DNA of 64,000 bases, taken from Lachnospiraceae bacterium 3-1. Its GTDB lineage: Bacteria; Bacillota; Clostridia; Lachnospirales; Lachnospiraceae. Of this stretch, positions 16,123 through 24,276 are shown piece by piece. The DNA is taken from the NCBI GenBank assembly GCA_000403255.2, contig KE159571.1, positions 468,111-532,110 of the forward strand, written 5' to 3'. The position numbers and the translations under genes are program-made. Each line of letters starts with the position of its first letter. Position 1 is the stretch's first letter. The notes beneath the pieces were generated by a model that was not told the origin of the DNA, searched no databases, and saw nothing but the letters and a program-made list of their open reading frames with translations.

Positions 16123-16860
16123 TTAAAACTGGTAATCTGGTACATCATTAGAATTAATTTTGCCGACCACTTTTCCGAATACATCCAGACGGTCAGACTC
16201 TTTTATCTCAATAGGAGAGTATTTGCTGTTTAGTGATACGAGATAGAGTCTGTCTGTATATCTTTTCAGCTTTTTAATGTAAGCCTCATTGTTCAGTCCG
16301 AATATACCTGTCTCACCATCACATAGGGTATCCTGCTGTGATACCCACGCAATCTCTCCGCTGTGAAATTCCGGTTCCATACTGTCACCACTGACGATTA
16401 CACCATATGATGCTTCATTTGGAATGACAGATGAGTTAATATTGACTGTTGCTTTGGAGCCATCAAGGAACATATTTCCGGTACCGGCAGATACCGGAGT
16501 CTCGTATACGTCTATGCTGCGCGTAAATGGAAGTATTTCACATACATGTGATTTGTATTTGCCTGAATCGTGTAGCAGCTCGATGTAGTCAAGCACTTTT
16601 TCACGTCCGGCAGTATTGAGTCCGTTTACCAGACTGTCCGGATTACTTCCAAAATATGCCTCGTATATATCAGTGACACCCATGATACGGCAGAGCGTTA
16701 GAAATATTGTAACGCTGGGCTCAGTGTCGTTTTTCTCCCATTTGGAGATGGCTTTATTGGTCAGGTTAAAGCCCTCGCCTTGAAGCCTTTCTGCAAGCTC
16801 GGTCTGTGACCAGCCTAGTCGTTTCCTGTTTGTTGCTATAATTTCGCCAATTGAGTTCAT
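16123..16860 (-). CDS. S24/LexA-type repressor with XRE DNA-binding domain
   Basis: N-terminal HTH (residues ~1-65: IGEIIATNRKRLGWSQTELA, NLTNKAISKWEKNDTEPSV), a linker, and a C-terminal self-cleaving peptidase domain (~135-245). The catalytic Ser is in VSGDSMEPEF and the Lys in NEAYIKKLK. The Ala-Gly of PVSAGTGN is the likely cleavage site. RecA filament-stimulated cleavage would inactivate it after DNA damage. It is divergent from the Y-family polymerase, with an SOS box in between, so control of that gene is plausible. The ATG at 16860 is chosen because GAGG lies seven bases upstream and the protein then starts MNSIGEIIATNRKRLG; longer frames add a non-conserved leader. Confidence 0.88.
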   Translation of the reverse strand: MNSIGEIIATNRKRLGWSQTELAERLQGEGFNLTNKAISKWEKNDTEPSVTIFLTLCRIMGVTDIYEAYFGSNPDSLVNGLNTAGREKVLDYIELLHDSGKYKSHVCEILPFTRSIDVYETPVSAGTGNMFLDGSKATVNINSSVIPNEASYGVIVSGDSMEPEFHSGEIAWVSQQDTLCDGETGIFGLNNEAYIKKLKRYTDRLYLVSLNSKYSPIEIKESDRLDVFGKVVGKINSNDVPDYQF

Positions 16861-16988
16861 AATCAGCCTCTTTTCTACTATTAATACATTATCTTTTGAG
16901 TCTTGTTCGTACATATAGTATATATTGCATGAATAAATAAATCAAGTGCAATTTCGCCACATAAGAGAAAAACGGACACAAGTGTCTC

Positions 16989-17018
16989 TTGACAGTCTCT
17001 ATAATAGAGATATATAAT
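16989..17018 (+). promoter_or_regulatory. promoter of the Y-family polymerase gene
   Basis: Perfect -35 TTGACA (16989-16994) and -10 TATAAT (17013-17018), spacer 18 bp. It lies 55 bases upstream of the start codon, with the SOS box just downstream of the -10. Confidence 0.7.
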
Positions 17019-17032
17019 AACACTTGTCGAAA

Positions 17033-17046
17033 GGAACAAATGTTTG
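17033..17046. promoter_or_regulatory. Firmicute-type SOS box (LexA/DinR site)
   Basis: GGAACAAATGTTTG matches the Bacillus consensus CGAACRNRYGTTYG at 13 of 14 positions, the exception being the first base. It is placed between the promoter and the start of the Y-family polymerase gene, where LexA binding would block transcription. Confidence 0.7.
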
Positions 17047-17072
17047 TCTGTGGATGAAAAGAGGTGAGTTTG

Positions 17073-18323
17073 ATGGCAGACAGGGTAATACGTCATTCAG
17101 ATATCAACTGTTGCTATGCCTCGATTGAACATCTGCATCATCCGGAGCTTGTAGGAAAGCCACTGGCAGTAGGCGGTGACCCAGAGGCAAGACATGGGAT
17201 TGTCTTAACAGCTGACTACACAGCCAAGAAGTACGGTGTGAAAACAGGAATGGCACTCTGGCAGGCAAAGCAGGTCTGCCCTGACATAACATTTGTATCA
17301 CCAAGAATGGACTTATATCTTCGATTTTCAAGGATGGCTCATGAGATATATGCAGAATATACGGACAGACAGGAGCCATATGGGATTGATGAGTGCTGGC
17401 TTGATGTGACAGGGAGCAGTTCCCTTAAAGGGGATGGATTGCTTATCGCACAGGAAATCAGCAGGAGAATGAAGTCAGAGCTTGGCATCACAGTGAGTGT
17501 TGGTGTTTCTTTCAATAAGATATTTGCAAAGCTTGGTTCAGATTATAAGAAGCCGGATGCAATAACTACTATGTATAAGAGTGAGTTTAAGCAGAAGGCA
17601 TGGTCACTTCCGGTGGCAGATCTTCTATACGTTGGCAAAAGTACGAACAGAAAGCTTGCATTATTTGGTATTAAAACCATAGGTGATCTTGCAAGGGCAG
17701 ATGAAGATGTGCTTAACAGTCACCTTGGAAAGATGGGCAGTATCTTATGGTCGTTTGCTAATGGCTATGATGATTCACCTGTCAAGCTGGAGAATACCCA
17801 CGCTCCAATTAAATCAGTGGGAAACAGCACAACGACACCAAAGGATTTAGTATGCGATGAGGATGTAAAGATTGTTCTTTATATTCTGGCTGAGAGTGTT
17901 GCGGCAAGACTTCGTGAGAATGGATTCCGGTGCAGAGTGGTTGAGATAAGTGTCAGGGATAATGAGTTATTCTCTTTTACCCGTCAGAAAAAGATTGACC
18001 ATGCAACGAATATCACCGGAGAGATAGCTGCATATGCTTATCAGATATTTAAGGAAAACTATAACTGGAGCAAGCCAATCCGCAGTGTTGGTGTCCGAGG
18101 TGCAGACCTAGTAACAGATAATTATTGGGAACAGATTGATTTGTTCTCAAGTGTGGAGAAGCGTGAAAAGCAGATGAAGATGGATTCGGCGGTGGATGAG
18201 ATACGCAGAAGATTTGGATTTTACAGTATCCAGAGGGGACTCATGTACCGGGACAGGATTCTGTCGGCAGTCAATGCAAAAGAAGAACACACAGTACATC
18301 CACATGGGTATTTTTCAGGTTAG
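17073..18323 (+). CDS. Y-family translesion DNA polymerase (UmuC/DinB type)
   Basis: Copies damaged DNA. Palm motifs: HSDINCCYASIEHLHHPELV near the N-terminus with the first metal Asp, and YGIDECWLDVTG with the catalytic Asp-Glu. Fingers (GGDPEARHGIVLTADYTAKK) and VGVSFNKIFAKLGSDYKKP are standard. The little-finger domain is at ~240-350. At 417 residues it is full length. The C-terminal tail (EQIDLFSSVEK) contains QIDLF, a good beta-clamp binding motif. The ATG at 17073 follows GAGGTG by six bases; an in-frame GTG at 17064 overlaps that site. It is probably DNA-damage inducible through the SOS box and lies in a typical small operon with a LexA-type HTH gene and a short conserved protein. Confidence 0.93.
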   Translation: MADRVIRHSDINCCYASIEHLHHPELVGKPLAVGGDPEARHGIVLTADYTAKKYGVKTGMALWQAKQVCPDITFVSPRMDLYLRFSRMAHEIYAEYTDRQEPYGIDECWLDVTGSSSLKGDGLLIAQEISRRMKSELGITVSVGVSFNKIFAKLGSDYKKPDAITTMYKSEFKQKAWSLPVADLLYVGKSTNRKLALFGIKTIGDLARADEDVLNSHLGKMGSILWSFANGYDDSPVKLENTHAPIKSVGNSTTTPKDLVCDEDVKIVLYILAESVAARLRENGFRCRVVEISVRDNELFSFTRQKKIDHATNITGEIAAYAYQIFKENYNWSKPIRSVGVRGADLVTDNYWEQIDLFSSVEKREKQMKMDSAVDEIRRRFGFYSIQRGLMYRDRILSAVNAKEEHTVHPHGYFSG

Positions 18324-18336
18324 CAACGAGAAGTGC

Positions 18337-18397
18337 CAGATAATCAAGGCACAGATGTGTTGTGCTTGCACATAAACATATGGGACTTGGTTATCTG
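18337..18397. other. intergenic inverted repeat after the polymerase gene
   Basis: CAGATAATCAAG (18337-18348) can pair with CTTGGTTATCTG (18386-18397), with one G-T pair, around a 37-base loop containing its own short complement. No T-run follows. It may be an RNA processing or regulatory structure within the operon. Confidence 0.5.
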
Positions 18398-18486
18398 ATA
18401 CGGCGACTGCCGTGAGCGAAATGAAGCGAAGCGGAATTGAGCTGCACTACGAGTAGCGATAGAGTTAAAGAAGAGGGAGGCGGAAC

Positions 18487-18728
18487 ATGAGCGAAGCAGC
18501 AAGAATTGATCTGGTAGACAGAGCACCATTGACGGAGAAACAGCAGAATGTGTATGAAAGCATTATGCAATATCAGCGTGTGAATGGTTATGCTCCTACT
18601 ATCAGGGAGATATGCAAGATGGTAGGGGGGCATCGACTTCAAGTGTTTATGCACATCTGAAAATATTAGAAGAAAAAGGCTATATAGCAAGGAAGATGGA
18701 GGCTTCCAGAGCAATAGCAATCTTGTAA
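18487..18728 (+). pseudogene. LexA-type winged-HTH gene with a frameshift in a G6 tract
   Basis: Encodes only the LexA DNA-binding domain, as in many Lachnospiraceae dinB operons. The first part reads LTEKQQNVYESIMQYQRVNG, then YAPTIREICKMVGG. After six G residues (18625-18630) the original frame hits TGA at 18658, while the -1 frame continues perfectly: ASTSSVYAHLKILEEKGYIA, then RKMEASRAIAIL. Aligned to LexA ('REIGEAVGLASSSTVHGHL'), a seventh G would restore the protein. So one G is missing: a slippage mutation, phase variation or a sequencing error. There is no peptidase domain. Confidence 0.85.
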
Positions 18729-18742
18729 GGAAGGTGATTATA

Positions 18743-18988
18743 TTGAGCAATAAGGTATATGTTGATGTACTTGCAGAGTTTTCAAAGGACGGACTGCTCA
18801 TTCCCAAAGAGATAACATGGGAAGATGGCAGAAAGTATGAGATTACACAAGTAAAAGACAAGCGCAGAGCAGCCAGTACAAGAGCTGGTGGAGTTGGAGA
18901 GCGTTATACCTGTGTGGTAGATGGAAAGGAAATATTCCTTTTCTATGAAGATAACAATATGTGGTTTATGGAAAGAGCCGGAGCCTGA
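18743..18988 (+). CDS. conserved small protein of dinB-type operons
   Basis: About 81 residues, beginning SNKVYVDVLAEFSKDGLLIP and containing WEDGRKYEITQVKDKRRAAS, ERYTCVVDGKEIFLFYED and MWFMERAG. I recall this beta-rich type next to Y-family polymerase genes in Clostridia, but know no function. TTG at 18743 is chosen because GGAAGG ends nine bases upstream; a GTG at 18734 touches it. The gene follows the broken LexA-type gene by 14 bp and should be in the same SOS-regulated transcript. Confidence 0.7.
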   Translation: MSNKVYVDVLAEFSKDGLLIPKEITWEDGRKYEITQVKDKRRAASTRAGGVGERYTCVVDGKEIFLFYEDNNMWFMERAGA

Positions 18989-19143
18989 TGTGATTGTGTG
19001 CTGACAGCACAATTCATATCAGTTGGCTTTAGATCAGCAAAGCCGAGGAATGTGCAGACATTCATCGGAACTCCCGGCAAAAGGCTTGCAAAGGTGATTT
19101 CCCTTTCCTTTACGAGTACAGAATTGTAGATTGATGATTTTGT

Positions 19144-19368
19144 ATGAATAAGGAGCGAACTGAATTGAACAGAAAGATAGAAATTAGATGCAGGAGAGCA
19201 AACTGCAACAAGTTATTTATGAATTATTTTCCTACCGGAGAGAATAATGGACTTTATCTGGCGGGAATCGAATTAAAGTGTGAGAAGTGCAAACGAGTTC
19301 TTCGACTCAAGAATTATACCGAAGAGGTATTGATTGAGCATACCATTGATGGTGTGTTTCGAGTGTAG
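19144..19368 (+). CDS. small zinc-ribbon protein (Com-like)
   Basis: 74 residues with two cysteine pairs: IEIRCRRANCNKLFMNYFP and IELKCEKCKRVLRLKNYTEE. Four Cys in a C-x4-C ... C-x2-C pattern fit a zinc ribbon similar to the Mu Com family, and so possibly nucleic-acid binding. AAGGAGCG overlaps the early codons, and the upstream ribosome-binding site is weak. The gene precedes a terminator and appears to close the SOS-like island. Confidence 0.6.
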   Translation: MNKERTELNRKIEIRCRRANCNKLFMNYFPTGENNGLYLAGIELKCEKCKRVLRLKNYTEEVLIEHTIDGVFRV

Positions 19369-19441
19369 TGACAAATAACAATTAAATGAATGGCACCACC
19401 TGATAAGGGCGGCTCATTATTATGAGTGATAGCACCACAGA

Positions 19442-19491
19442 CGCAGGGGAAAGAATCCAGTTATGGACTGGACTTCTTACCCTGCGTTTTT
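19442..19491 (+). terminator. branched terminator
   Basis: Outer stem CGCAGGG (19442-19448) with CCCTGCG (19480-19486), an inner CCAG/CTGG hairpin, then TTTTTACTTTT. It ends the zinc-ribbon transcript. Confidence 0.75.
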
Positions 19492-19567
19492 ACTTTTGCA
19501 GAATTATAAAAGAAGTCATTCTACCCTCCCTTAACCGAGCTGGATTCAGCCGGAAAGGATGAAGGAA

Positions 19568-19888
19568 ATGCAGAACTTTTATTTTACTGAAAATGATATG
19601 AAAGGTATGGGAAAGAGAATTCAAAATTTGAGAAAAAGTAAAGGAATCAAAGCTATAGATTTTGCCGATATAATAGGTATAGGTAAGGATCAGCTGTCTA
19701 GAATTGAAAATGGTAAGGTGGTATGTAAAACAGAATATTTGTTTACTATTGCAAGACAACTGGAAATAACAACAGATTATCTGCTGTATGGAGATGATTT
19801 TAACAAAGAAAAAACCGCTTCTGCTATAATGGACTTATCACCTGAAATGCAGGACAAGATATTGAAAATAATTGAGATATTGAAATAG
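19568..19888 (+). CDS. XRE-family HTH regulator
   Basis: About 106 residues. HTH at ~15-70: MGKRIQNLRKSKGIKAIDFA, then DIIGIGKDQLSRIENGKVVC and LEITTDYLLYGDDF, the typical SinR/XRE pattern. A short C-terminal helix (SPEMQDKILKIIEILK) is probably the dimer interface. Two ATGs nine bases apart are possible (19559, 19568); GGAAAGG is better spaced for the second. It is followed by the first codons of another gene and then the IS110 insertion. Confidence 0.8.
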   Translation: MQNFYFTENDMKGMGKRIQNLRKSKGIKAIDFADIIGIGKDQLSRIENGKVVCKTEYLFTIARQLEITTDYLLYGDDFNKEKTASAIMDLSPEMQDKILKIIEILK

Positions 19889-19906
19889 AGAAAGAAGGTA
19901 TTAAGA

Positions 19907-19942
19907 ATGGCAAAGAAGAGTAAGATTGAAAATGAAAAGTAG
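19907..19942 (+). pseudogene. start of a gene cut by the IS110 element
   Basis: ATG with GAAGG eight bases upstream opens a lysine-rich frame, MAKKSKIENEK, which meets TAG at 19940-19942, about where the IS110 sequence seems to begin. The HTH gene precedes it by 18 bases. The continuation should lie beyond 21530 but is not recognisable there. Low certainty. Confidence 0.3.
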
Positions 19943-20025
19943 AGGTTATCCATTCCCTTAATCGCATCACAAACAAGCCATCTTTCGGTGGCTGCTTTAA
20001 AAATTGAATATTGAGAATGTTAAGG

Positions 20026-21273
20026 TTATGCAGTAGCTGACTTGATCTTATAACCTTGATTCCTTGCTATGATGATTGCCTGCTCTATCGTAATCTCACG
20101 GTCTGCAGGCGGCAGGTCAGATTTCCGGTAAAGTTCCGCATTATAGTTTTCTCCGTTCTTCAACATATGGTATAATGCAGTCAGAAGCATTCTTGCTATG
20201 GCAATGATTGCTTTCTTGTGGCCGCGACGCTTTTTGAGACGGAGATAGCGGTTGCGAATCTCGGGATGCTTTTTGCTGGTAACAACAGCATTGGCGCACT
20301 GCGCGAGCAGCGGCTTGATGCAGCATCCTGCTTTGGAGACCCGGACAGATTTTTTCTTCCCTGCGCTTTCATTGTTGGTCGGTGTAAGACCAGCCCATGA
20401 GCACAAGTGTTTCGCCGAAGGAAAAGCCTCCATGTTGGTACCGATCTCGGAAATGATTCCGATGGCAGTGAAAATACTGCTGATACCAGGAGCGGTTTGG
20501 AGAATGGCAAGTTCCTGCTGATAGGGAGCGGCGAGCGCAAGAATGAGTTCTTCAAGCTCTGCCTTCCGGGATTCAAGGTCTTCAAAGTGACCTTTGATCA
20601 CCTTAAGTTTACCGGCTTGCTCCGGTGTGATAAAGCCGTCAATGGCATCACGGAGTTCAGGGAGTTTCTTTTTCAAACTTTTGTAGACGAGAGGTTCAAG
20701 GTTAAAGGAAGTGTCTGCGGGATTTTCCAAAAGTTTATCCAGTATCGCCTGAGCAGATTTGCCGAAGGTGTCCGAGACAACGTTTCCCAACTGGATATTG
20801 GAAACCGTGAGACAGTTCTGCAAACGGTTCTTTTCACTTGATTTAAAGCAGGTCAGTTTGAAACGGTAACGCATAAGGTCGCGGAGCTGACGAATGTCAG
20901 CGGGGGGCATAAAGCTACCGGCAACAAGGTCATGCTTAAACAGGTCAGCAATCCATTTGGCATCTTTCTTGTCAGTTTTCTTTCCACGGATAGCCTTAAC
21001 ATATTTGGGATGAGCAAGGACGATCGTACAATCATTTTCCAAAATGTTGTAAACAGGAATCCAGTATTTACCGGTGGATTCCATACAGACATCTTTGCAA
21101 TTCCGGTCGAGAAGCCATTGTAACAAATCCTTCAGACCCTTCGTGTAGGTCGAAAAACGGTGGCTCTCATAGGTGGTCACACCTTTGCTGTTAGTAGAAG
21201 CAATGCAGGCCACTACAAAAGTTTTGTGGACATCAATGCCACAACAGATTTTGTACACGATTTTTAAAGCCAT
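20026..21273 (-). CDS. IS110-family DEDD recombinase/transposase
   Basis: 415 residues, full length. The N-terminal RuvC-like domain carries Asp in CCGIDVHKTFVVA, Glu in DVCMESTGKYWIPV, and the Asp pair in TDKKDAKWIADL. The C-terminal Tnp20 domain has LQTAPGISSIFTAIGIISEI, then SAKHLCSWAGLTPTNNESAG, with the presumed nucleophilic Ser in the SAGKK loop. AAAGGAG lies five bases before the ATG. IS110 enzymes are guided by an element-encoded bridge RNA that pairs with both donor and target; here it would come from the upstream region. Confidence 0.93.
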   Translation of the reverse strand: MALKIVYKICCGIDVHKTFVVACIASTNSKGVTTYESHRFSTYTKGLKDLLQWLLDRNCKDVCMESTGKYWIPVYNILENDCTIVLAHPKYVKAIRGKKTDKKDAKWIADLFKHDLVAGSFMPPADIRQLRDLMRYRFKLTCFKSSEKNRLQNCLTVSNIQLGNVVSDTFGKSAQAILDKLLENPADTSFNLEPLVYKSLKKKLPELRDAIDGFITPEQAGKLKVIKGHFEDLESRKAELEELILALAAPYQQELAILQTAPGISSIFTAIGIISEIGTNMEAFPSAKHLCSWAGLTPTNNESAGKKKSVRVSKAGCCIKPLLAQCANAVVTSKKHPEIRNRYLRLKKRRGHKKAIIAIARMLLTALYHMLKNGENYNAELYRKSDLPPADREITIEQAIIIARNQGYKIKSATA

Positions 21274-21289
21274 AGGGACTCCTTTCAGA

Positions 21290-21530
21290 ACCTAAAGGTT
21301 CGACAAAGATTATAGGGAGAGACGGCATTGACTGAACGCCTAAGCCATAAACGAGATTGTTTATACAAAGATAAGATTACGTGCTAGGAGCCACACTTAT
21401 TTGTGCTTGAAAAGGCGGACTACACATATAAATATACGGTTATCCGGCACACCGAAGGCGTACCTTGGTAAGCCGGACAGCCCACTCACCTCCCCGTGAT
21501 TTGTAGTATACCGAACTCCCTACAAGAAGA
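21290..21530 (-). ncRNA. candidate bridge RNA region of the IS110 element
   Basis: No coding sense, but several hairpins: AACCTAAAGGTT near 21291, and CCGGCACACCGAAGG...CCTTGGTAAGCCGG around 21438-21477, in which CCGGC and GCCGG pair with an internal stem. It lies 5' of the transposase, where the IS110 group (as opposed to IS1111) encodes its bridge RNA. The assignment rests on position and structure; the loops that pair with target and donor were not identified. Confidence 0.5.
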
Positions 21531-21611
21531 ATTATAAAGAAAAAATACGCTCAGGCAAACCATTTTCATTACGTTTTGTGCCTGAGCGAAGCGAAAGGAA
21601 TGGATATAAAT

Positions 21612-23345
21612 ATGGAGCAGGAAAAAGATGCAGGATTACAGGGAAGCAGCCTGCAGGAGCCGCAAAACAATGATATAAGCAAACCATATGAAAAGGTGTA
21701 CCCGCCGCTCTATACGCATACCATTACCTATGCAATGGAGCATGGTCGGGCAGACGATTACCTGGAATCAAGAAAACTGAACCTGGACTGCAAAAATGCC
21801 ATCGAGGATGCAATCCGGGAGAACTTTGACGGACTGCATCTGGCGCATGACGCCGCTAAGGGAGTCCTTGAAGAATATGGTGCGGAACGTGTGGTATTCA
21901 TCCTTGCCAATACCGTGCAGCATTTGGAGCATGACGGGCGGTTTTCTATCGGGAACAAGGCGTGGGCAAAGGGGTATGAGATACCGGAGAACATAAACCG
22001 GGGGATGGATATGAATGCTGATTATGTGGTTAGCAGCCACCCGGCGGTACTGGACGGGTTTATCGGGCTGGCAAAGGATGGAATACGGGAACTGGAGTTA
22101 GGAAAGGAAGAAAATGTGCAGATTAATGAGGAAACGAAAGGCTTTATTGCAAATGGACATTTCGGAACATGGCATACGGTAGAAGCAAAGGAGATCAGCG
22201 GCGAGCTGTTTTACCGGATGGAGCATGAGGAATATGGGGATTCTGTGGCATCTATTGTTGTTAATCAGCAAGGGGAATTGGTGGCAGAGGACTTGGAGCA
22301 TGGATTTGACGAGGGGGCAATGGAAGCCATTAGTGAATATTTCTCGGAAAAGGGGATAGAGATGAAGGCGGAGCCGGAAACGCCATTCATTGCACAATAC
22401 TATGTCATACAGAATGCCGATGGCAGCAAAGCGGAAAGGGCATATCAGTATTTTTCAGATATGGATACGGCAGTCACTGCCTACCATGAGATTCCGGACC
22501 ATGTGTATAAGCGGCTTGGCATGGAGAGCAGCGAACAGCCGCCCTCCAGAATGCCCCTGATTGAGTGCAGGAATGGGATAGAAACGCTTACGGACATAGA
22601 AAAATATTCCCTGAGTGGGAAATGGGTGCGTGAGGAAACGATGTCGGCATCGCAGAAAGCAAAAGAATATCTTGACAATTGTGATGATGAAATTGCATAC
22701 CAGACCGGAAAAGGCTATTTTTCCATCCAGACTGTTTCTGACGGCTATGATTATACAATTTACGGTAAGGATTTCCGGGAGATTGACGGAGGCGTGTATG
22801 ACAATCCGGACATTTCCATTGGTGAAGCGATGGAAGAAATCCTTTCTGATGAAGGGATCTCTATAACAGCGTGTAAGGTCATGGATTATGAGGAATTGCA
22901 GGGAAAAGCGGAAACGGCGGCACAGGAAGATCTGCAGAAAGCACAGGTGAAAGAAACGGAGAAGGGGAAGCTGCCGCTGGTTTCTGATATGACAGAGCCG
23001 GAGCCTGCGTTAAACGGCCAAAGCCGTGCAGGGATAGAGGAAACTGTACTCTGCTATGCTCAGGCGCAGATTGATGAAATGGGGCTGTCGGAGGAGGTGG
23101 AGCTGCTTGGCGCAAGGGTATATGGGAGCCGTTCCAGGGAAGGAATGTACCATGAAGGCTCAGATATAGATGTTGTAGTGTCTTACAGCGGCGATTTAAA
23201 AGAGGATGCTTTTTTCAATACATTACATGAGGGAGGTTTAAAGATAGCGGGAATCCTGGTTGACATCAATCCAATCTCTATGGAAAAGACGGGGACGTTG
23301 GAGGAATACTTAAAAAGTGCGGAAGAATATCTGGACGAAAAATAG
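21612..23345 (+). CDS. DUF3849 / large-polyvalent-type protein with C-terminal nucleotidyltransferase domain
   Basis: About 577 residues. A DUF3849 module occupies ~30-125 (YPPLYTHTITYAMEHGRADD, AVIEDAI-type helices, GNKAWAKGYEIPE). A repeated beta-rich LPD-like module follows (GTWHTVEAKEISGELFYRME and YFSIQTVSDGYDYTIYGKDF). The C-terminus (~490-577) is a MNT/KNT-like nucleotidyltransferase: GARVYGSRSREGMYHEGSDI then DVVVSYSG, with the GSR...SDID metal motif, plus IAGILVDINPI. Such multi-module proteins are carried by conjugative elements of Lachnospiraceae, with proposed anti-defence roles. The nucleotidyltransferase could modify RNA, protein or a nucleotide; this is unknown. First of a tight operon with genes to 25169. 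Confidence 0.8.
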   Translation: MEQEKDAGLQGSSLQEPQNNDISKPYEKVYPPLYTHTITYAMEHGRADDYLESRKLNLDCKNAIEDAIRENFDGLHLAHDAAKGVLEEYGAERVVFILANTVQHLEHDGRFSIGNKAWAKGYEIPENINRGMDMNADYVVSSHPAVLDGFIGLAKDGIRELELGKEENVQINEETKGFIANGHFGTWHTVEAKEISGELFYRMEHEEYGDSVASIVVNQQGELVAEDLEHGFDEGAMEAISEYFSEKGIEMKAEPETPFIAQYYVIQNADGSKAERAYQYFSDMDTAVTAYHEIPDHVYKRLGMESSEQPPSRMPLIECRNGIETLTDIEKYSLSGKWVREETMSASQKAKEYLDNCDDEIAYQTGKGYFSIQTVSDGYDYTIYGKDFREIDGGVYDNPDISIGEAMEEILSDEGISITACKVMDYEELQGKAETAAQEDLQKAQVKETEKGKLPLVSDMTEPEPALNGQSRAGIEETVLCYAQAQIDEMGLSEEVELLGARVYGSRSREGMYHEGSDIDVVVSYSGDLKEDAFFNTLHEGGLKIAGILVDINPISMEKTGTLEEYLKSAEEYLDEK

Positions 23346-23351
23346 AGCCAT

Positions 23352-24049
23352 ATGGAGATTCCTAAAAACAACAAACAGACAGAGCAGGAGGCAATCATTA
23401 CGTATTATGTGGCGGAATGTACGGAATTTCCTGTGCTGGGGGAATACCATGAGCGGCTGAAAACATTGCAGGAAGCGATGGAGCTGTATGAGAAAATTCC
23501 TGCAGAGAGGATGAATGGCATTAAGGGGATCGGCTTCCGCTTGGAGGACGGCAGCATCTATGACGGAAATTTTGATTTGATGGTAATGGGAGAAATGCAG
23601 ACGGAATTTATCAATGAAATCCCTCAATACCGGGACAGCCCCTTAGTGCAGAAAGCGATTGCGGATATGGAGGCAATCCTTTTGGAACGGAGGCCGGAGC
23701 AGGATGTATCGGAATTGGTAGAGAAAGCAGAAGAACCGCAACAGCCAATGCCAGAGGTAAAGGAAGGAAAAGCTGTTCAGATGGAAGAAAGCAGGAATCC
23801 AGTTACAGAGGTACGGAAATCTGTTGGAGATACAGAGGTATTGGAAAAGCAGTCTGCAGAACTGAAAAAAGCGGCTGAAAATGCCCCAAAACAGACAGAG
23901 CCATATCCGGCGGCAGCAAAAAGCAGTCTGTCTTAAATGCCCTCCGGGAACGGCAGGCAAGGATGAAAGCACAGGAGAAGGAAAAGCCGGGACAGGAAAA
24001 ACAGCGGCAGAAGGCACAGGCAAAGAAGAAAGGAGAACCGGAATTATGA
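23352..24049 (+). pseudogene. LPD-type mobile-element protein, frameshifted near its end
   Basis: The first ~185 codons read well: IITYYVAECTEFPVLGEYHE, then LKTLQEAMELYEKIPAERMN, GIGFRLEDGSIYDGNFDLMV. This is the small LPD-like module common in such elements. At an A5 run (23918-23922) the frame goes to an early TAA, while the alternative frame gives the family's usual tail, KKQSVLNALRERQARMKAQE, ending KKGEPEL at 24049. That tail overlaps the next start codon (ATGA), which is the expected coupling. One missing A explains all this. It may be an assembly error. Confidence 0.75.
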
Positions 24050-24276
24050 TGGTGAGGTTTGAGGAAAATGAATATTTCCTGATGGCAATGTTCCAGAAGG
24101 AAAGCAGGCAGGCAACCATGGAGGAAATACATAATGTGATCCCCTACATAGGCAGTGATGAAGAAATGCTCTCACTTATTAACAGTACACTGGAAAAGCT
24201 ATGGTTCCTTACGGATGAAGCATTTTTAAACATGGATTTGGAACCGTACAAAGAGGAACTGGCAGAGGACGAATGA
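24047..24276 (+). CDS. TTRAP-type transposon-transfer assisting protein
   Basis: 75 residues: MVRFEENEYFLMAMFQKESR, EEIHNVIPYIGSDEEMLSLI, then NSTLEKLWFLTDEAFLNMDL. It follows the pattern of the putative transposon-transfer assisting family (helical; 'MVRF...E', 'L..TL.KL..MTD.EF'). Start overlaps the end of the upstream gene and its stop overlaps the next start, both by ATGA, so translation is coupled. Function in transfer is by family name only. Confidence 0.75.

Larger units (their letters stand above)
19943..21535 (-). mobile_element. IS110-family insertion sequence (ends approximate)
   Basis: A DEDD transposase gene preceded, on its own strand, by ~260 bp of structured non-coding DNA. 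This is the plan of IS110-group elements. IS110 elements have no clear terminal inverted repeats, so the ends given are estimates from where neighbouring coding sense stops and resumes. Confidence 0.7.
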
